Source: GCA-002780795 sp964545385 (GTDB lineage: Bacteria > Patescibacteriota > Microgenomatia > UBA1406 > GWC2-37-13). Taken from it: a stretch of DNA of 16,793 nt. Position 1 is the stretch's first letter; the number at the start of each line of letters is the position of its first letter. Under the pieces are notes generated by a model that saw only the letters and a program-made list of their open reading frames with translations, had not been told where the DNA came from and did not search any database. Position numbers and translations under genes: made by a program. Below, piece after piece: positions 12,985 through 16,793 of the stretch. The DNA lies in the NCBI GenBank assembly GCA_964545385.1, contig CAZJFG010000013.1, positions 1 through 16,793 of the forward strand, read 5' to 3'.

Positions 12985-15900
12985 AGCGATACCAAATGCG
13001 ACAGCGGCAATGCCAAAAACTAGCAAAAGAAGTGAAATTATCATCCAGACAGTCTTTCCTCCGGTTGAAGGTAGGCCGGTTGAGGCGCCAAGTACCTCGC
13101 CTTCCTGGCTTTCTTCCTTTTCCACACTGATTGTTCCTGTATCCTGTTGCTCTTTGGCTAGATTGACCTGTGTGCCAACATAGTTGTCAGTGATTTTTCC
13201 TTCTGTTCCTGCTGTGGCAAGTACTGAAGTTGAGCCGGTCACACTACATGTTTCTGCAGTCTCGCAGCCATAGGCATAGGCAAGATCTTTGTAGAGTCCT
13301 GGCTCCTGGTCTGAGCTAATTGTCGCCGTATAGGCAAGTTCAACAGTTTCTCCTTCATTTACTGTACCGATATTCCAGTCACCCGGTGAATGGTAAACAG
13401 GTTGAGTCGACATGGGACTTCCATCTTTTGTCGCAGATCCCGAATTAAATGTAAAACCATTGGGCAAAAGATCTACCAAATGGACATTGTTGACATCGTT
13501 GCCGTCTTCCTCGGATGTAATCTGAACGGTAAAGGTCACCTGTCCGCCGATTGAACCGTTGTACGGCCAAAGGTTGTTTTTCTTTGTTATCCTAAGTCTG
13601 GGAATATGATAATTTCCGATATAACAGTTGGTCGTTTCACCCGGTTTAACAGTAATCGTGTGTGTATTGTCAGAATCTTTTGTTTTTTCACCATCGCAAT
13701 AAATAGATGTTTGCCGCCAACCCTCCTTATTCTTTTCACTAAGCTTATAGGTACCGGCCAAAAGATTATCAAATATTGCAGTACCATCGGCTGAGGTAGT
13801 AGCGATTTGATCGTCTAAATTAATTTCCCATCCTTGTAGTACCAGTTCCCCAGAATCTTTAACTCCATTTTTAAGATTATTGTCATGATATTTTGTGACT
13901 ACAACTTTACCATATTCCTCACATTTAAAAATTTTTAAGGTTAATGATTCAGAATTGTCTTCCATTCCACTTTGGTTGCTGTAGTCTGAATACCAAGAGT
14001 CAAACCAGTCGCTTATTAAAAAATTGGCGTTTACATCGGTAGTTGGAGAAAAATACTTGTAATAAGTATGATCTGAATTAAAGGTATCATCATCGTCCCA
14101 TTCGATTAAACCAACTCCATCTCCCAAATTTCCGATCAGCGATGTGACCCCGCGATATGTCCCCCAGATTCCCACATCCGAGCGAATAGTGGTAGTCCAA
14201 CTTGTACCGGTTGCCGCATAGGCAGCATCAGCCAAACGTCCTTGACCGTAGCTATAATCTTCGCTTGCTTCAAACAAATATTTTTCACTTGCTGTCAGAC
14301 CATAGGTTTCTCCGTCGACATCGAGGGAGGAGATATTCAAGGTCACTATTGGATCTTGACTTTTTTCTGTTCCTTCCGGACATTCATGAGTGCCATCGTA
14401 AATTTTTATCAATTTACATGTATTTGTACAAAAGTCTTTACCTACTGTTACGCCAACGTTTCCGTCACATTCTTCGTCTTCATTTATAATTCTATCGCCA
14501 CAATATGGACCATCGACAGTTGCAGTTTCACAATCGGTTGAACAGTAGTTGCATGTACCGCCGTAAGGGGGCGTGCAAGTTTGACCGTTTGCAGCGCCAT
14601 CGTCACAGTCTTCATTAAAATTCCAAATATAACCGTCGTCACAGGTTGGAAGTTCGCAAGTATTTAAACAATCATCAGTATTATCAGAATTTCCATCATC
14701 ACATTCTTCATTGTTTTCCCTAATTCCATTGCCACATATCATTTGATGGTTGACAACCGTAAATGTTTCTTGAGAGTCGTCGATTGTTACCAAACCAGTA
14801 CCGCTATCGTTTGCCCAACTGTCTTGAAGAATCTCTTCAAGTTGATATTTACCAAGAGGAACATCCTTAAAAGTAACACATCCATCTGTATCAGTGTTGC
14901 CTACATATCCATCATAAATTTTTACATTGAGAGATCCTTCGTTGTCTCCGTAGCATCCTTCACCAGTTGTGGAGCAGCTATCCCAGATCTTAAAATCAAT
15001 ATCTCCTCCTACATACGACTTTGCGTATATATGATTTGGATTATAGTAAGTGCCCCAACCAGGAGCTGTTGGGCCACCAGACGATGAAAAATTCAAGGAT
15101 AAATAATTATTCATGCAACTTGAATCTTCACCGTTTACCCAGTTGTCTGTTGTCCCGGCACAGGGCAAACCTACATAGCGATAAGAATTGGCAGCATCCG
15201 CATCCATTCGAGAGTTGCCATAGTTGTAGATTCCAGAGGCAATAAGCGCGTAGTTTCCTGTCGGATAATTTTTGCTTACAACAGTTCCCTGCGAGGAAAC
15301 ATCAAAAGACTCAAGAGCGATATCTTTTCGCAAAATCATTCTCCAACCCGATAATGGATTATTGCCAGAATCGGTTTTACAAACCATAACATCAGATAAA
15401 ATTTTTCTATTTCCAAAACCTAACATATTGTTTGTAGTGTCTGCGATAGTAATGTTTTTACAATCGCCCGTTGTATTTGTCCAGACAGTGTTGTCGTAAA
15501 TTTCCTTTACCCAATAAGTTTTACCAACATATAGGTCATTGACGGTTGTTTCACCATAGTTGTCAGTCGGATTTGTCGTAACATAACTACCGGCGCAGCT
15601 GCTGTCTTCATAAACCTTGAAAACCCAGTTTTCAAGACGATCTTCTCCAGCCTCACCCACACCGTCTCCATCCTTATCCTCAAATTTTTGCACATGAAGA
15701 GGGGCAGTTTTTCGAGTATTTATAAAAGTACACTTAACATCTTCATTAGATTTAAGTTTTATTGTTACACTTCTTTTGTGAATATTTACATCAGATCCAC
15801 CAGTGCAATTAATAGATTCAAGAGTCCAACCTGAGACACTAGAATCTTCCGTAACATTATAAGTACCTGGAGTTTTGGAAAAAGTAATACTATTTGGTAA

Positions 15901-16793
15901 AGTATTATCTGTATCATCATCAAGATAAAAAGGATTAGGATCAAGATTTCCATCAAACTTAAAATCTTGTGAATCATTCGGTTGAGCATCTTTTATAATT
16001 GTTATCAATCCTTCTAATTCAGTTATTTGGACATTATCCGAACAATCATTATTTCTTTCGTTACTTTCGTCGTTAATATTATCTGGGTCAACTTTACATA
16101 TTGGATTATCAGGAGGTCGACCAAAAGCATCTCTTGGATTTTTTAGTTGACCAACCTGAGTCGGTGTTACTTTAAAAGAAACTTCGAAGTAACCGGAAGG
16201 ATTTATATCAAGATAAGTTGTCGTCCAACTTGGTCCGGTAGCTTCACACTTTAAAATATTACTGTTTATACTGCATGCAATTGAGGCAGTCCCACTAATA
16301 TTGTCGGTCGCAATAATTGAAGGGGGACCATATGTTGCATTGCTTGGCAGATAATCTTCTACAATATTTTCAAAATACTGAGATATTGGAAAATAATTAT
16401 AGCTTTTAAAGCTTGCTTTTTTATTGCCAGTATTTTTAATTCTTAATTTCCAAGTAAAGGTATTATTTAAAGTAATTTTGCCATCTACATCGTTTGATTT
16501 TGTTACAATCAAGTCTGGTTTTGATGTAATTGTGTGACTAGGTTGACAGCCTCCAGTACAATCAGAATCTAGAGTAAAAAATGTTGTAAAATGATCCAAA
16601 TCGGTTACTTTTACTTTATCTGTTTCTTGAAAAGTTTTATTTTCATCCGTTGACTTAATTTCATCCATTGTCACAGGAGTTTCCTTTATTTCCTCAATCG
16701 TCTTCTCGATATAAGAAACTTCTGCTTCCTGGTTTTCGACTTTCGGAAGCGTGACTTCGTATTTGAAAGAGCCGTCTTTCATTCCTGTCGTGA
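11983..16793 (-). CDS. Giant secreted multidomain surface protein with internal LPSTGG anchor, fused to a second signal-peptide protein; 5' partial
   Basis: The frame is open to the window edge (TTG before Met at 16782), so the N-terminus is missing. Residues are numbered from that Met. A DUF11-like domain lies at about 88-257 (PDLIVTKSND, TWKLRIKNTGN). A prealbumin/SpaA-like domain at 258-357 ends CTFINT. A SdrD_B/CnaB-like domain with DKDGDGVGEAGED lies at 361-460. A CnaB-like domain at 463-681 is split by a roughly 135-residue module. Cys-rich DUF4215-like repeats span 683-790 (CGNGIRENNEECDDGN). A second copy of the module lies at about 812-954, then a SdrD_B-like domain at 957-1057 and DUF11 at 1061-1190. 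LPSTGG at 1237-1242, a hydrophobic helix and basic residues complete a sorting signal. Without a stop the frame continues at Met1267 into a second protein. The likely role is adhesion or surface display. Confidence 0.85.
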   Translation of the reverse strand, partial: TTGMKDGSFKYEVTLPKVENQEAEVSYIEKTIEEIKETPVTMDEIKSTDENKTFQETDKVKVTDLDHFTTFFTLDSDCTGGCQPSHTITSKPDLIVTKSNDVDGKITLNNTFTWKLRIKNTGNKKASFKSYNYFPISQYFENIVEDYLPSNATYGPPSIIATDNISGTASIACSINSNILKCEATGPSWTTTYLDINPSGYFEVSFKVTPTQVGQLKNPRDAFGRPPDNPICKVDPDNINDESNERNNDCSDNVQITELEGLITIIKDAQPNDSQDFKFDGNLDPNPFYLDDDTDNTLPNSITFSKTPGTYNVTEDSSVSGWTLESINCTGGSDVNIHKRSVTIKLKSNEDVKCTFINTRKTAPLHVQKFEDKDGDGVGEAGEDRLENWVFKVYEDSSCAGSYVTTNPTDNYGETTVNDLYVGKTYWVKEIYDNTVWTNTTGDCKNITIADTTNNMLGFGNRKILSDVMVCKTDSGNNPLSGWRMILRKDIALESFDVSSQGTVVSKNYPTGNYALIASGIYNYGNSRMDADAANSYRYVGLPCAGTTDNWVNGEDSSCMNNYLSLNFSSSGGPTAPGWGTYYNPNHIYAKSYVGGDIDFKIWDSCSTTGEGCYGDNEGSLNVKIYDGYVGNTDTDGCVTFKDVPLGKYQLEEILQDSWANDSGTGLVTIDDSQETFTVVNHQMICGNGIRENNEECDDGNSDNTDDCLNTCELPTCDDGYIWNFNEDCDDGAANGQTCTPPYGGTCNYCSTDCETATVDGPYCGDRIINEDEECDGNVGVTVGKDFCTNTCKLIKIYDGTHECPEGTEKSQDPIVTLNISSLDVDGETYGLTASEKYLFEASEDYSYGQGRLADAAYAATGTSWTTTIRSDVGIWGTYRGVTSLIGNLGDGVGLIEWDDDDTFNSDHTYYKYFSPTTDVNANFLISDWFDSWYSDYSNQSGMEDNSESLTLKIFKCEEYGKVVVTKYHDNNLKNGVKDSGELVLQGWEINLDDQIATTSADGTAIFDNLLAGTYKLSEKNKEGWRQTSIYCDGEKTKDSDNTHTITVKPGETTNCYIGNYHIPRLRITKKNNLWPYNGSIGGQVTFTVQITSEEDGNDVNNVHLVDLLPNGFTFNSGSATKDGSPMSTQPVYHSPGDWNIGTVNEGETVELAYTATISSDQEPGLYKDLAYAYGCETAETCSVTGSTSVLATAGTEGKITDNYVGTQVNLAKEQQDTGTISVEKEESQEGEVLGASTGLPSTGGKTVWMIISLLLLVFGIAAVAFGIAMKLGKIKFLNKILVLVFILLGILFFGKNDVSAQIANPLTIRLEQPQSPTRLTNFKLIFTTMDMLGRDITVKCFSDDVQFGGDIEVTPGGNTGYCQINSSVMSTNNHSYAFKVIAYAGTDTASDSVIVNYSTDGPDTPSEYGKDHPSDCRYKIHFKTANDNGKTVKVEIYRSKETSFGLDASNRAAVIDIGSNTEHTETDNLASECDKKWYYALRAYDIYGNASDWIGDSEITVTTTTTTTTTTSTTTGQTHTTGAIPVVNVTLSSAEVLGEKTTAGTEKKAKDQKEEKVNILGTTTKRTNKNLYIEGGIGLLVLAIIGYGIYKKKNSKLKTQS
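13057..13074 (-). other. Sequence encoding the LPSTGG cell-wall sorting signal
   Basis: Encodes LPSTGG, followed by KTVW, about 22 hydrophobic residues (MIISLLLLVFGIAAVAFGIA) and MKLGKIK: the tripartite LPxTG, membrane helix and basic tail arrangement recognised by sortases. A sortase gene begins about 1 kb downstream on the same strand. Confidence 0.88.

Noticed and set aside
13587..15989. Plus- and minus-strand small frames within the giant surface-protein region
   Set aside because: The giant frame has continuous domain signatures here; the others have none.

Overview
The window looks like part of a chromosome from a Patescibacteria/CPR bacterium, most likely of the Microgenomates (OP11) group. 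The evidence is AT-rich DNA with long A and T homopolymers, genes abutting or overlapping by a few bases, and CPR-style variants of MurG, IleRS and L27. A sortase and surface-protein locus sits among housekeeping genes. TGA is a normal stop (ftsA, ftsZ, ileS), so this is not a code-25 Gracilibacteria/SR1 genome. The lineage assignment is inference from protein flavour; no 16S gene is present.

Layout. (1) Bases 1-4679, plus strand: a compact division and cell-wall cluster, ftsW (3' end only)-murG-ftsQ-ftsA-ftsZ, with gaps of 2, -41, 1 and 1 bases. It ends at ftsZ, whose conserved C-terminal tail is intact. (2) Bases 4858-8872, plus strand: ileS, followed through an ATGA overlap by a second SEDS gene (rodA-like). 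The rodA reading frame is broken by one base at a T7 run. (3) Bases 8894-10048, plus strand: rplU, rpmA and a small ParB/KorB-type HTH gene that overlaps the end of rpmA. (4) Bases 9984-16793, minus strand, in transcriptional order: a very large secreted multidomain protein (5' end outside the window), a sortase, a membrane-anchored LytR_C-domain protein and signal peptidase I. A plus-strand tRNA-Val(CAC) lies antisense within this run.

How the genes fit together. The left part makes lipid II (MurG), polymerises glycan (FtsW and the RodA-like protein) and builds the divisome (FtsQ/A/Z). The right part is an export and surface-display set. The large protein carries DUF11-like, CnaB/SdrD-like and Cys-rich DUF4215-like modules and an LPSTGG sorting signal. 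The sortase next to it is the obvious candidate to process that signal, and LepB would remove signal peptides.

Most notable points: the large ORF reads without a stop from an LPSTGG anchor straight into a second signal peptide plus an Ig/FN3-like protein, so it is a polyprotein-like fusion or an indel. A 7-bp-period AAATTCA-type repeat recurs inside ileS and across the surface-protein/sortase junction, adding low-complexity peptide. Several promoters place the expected transcription start at or within a few bases of the start codon, which suggests leaderless mRNAs. The rodA gene has a one-base frameshift at a slippery T run. No stretch over 300 bases is without a gene; the longest gap (4680-4857) carries the ileS promoter. 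No CRISPR array, transposase or rRNA was seen.
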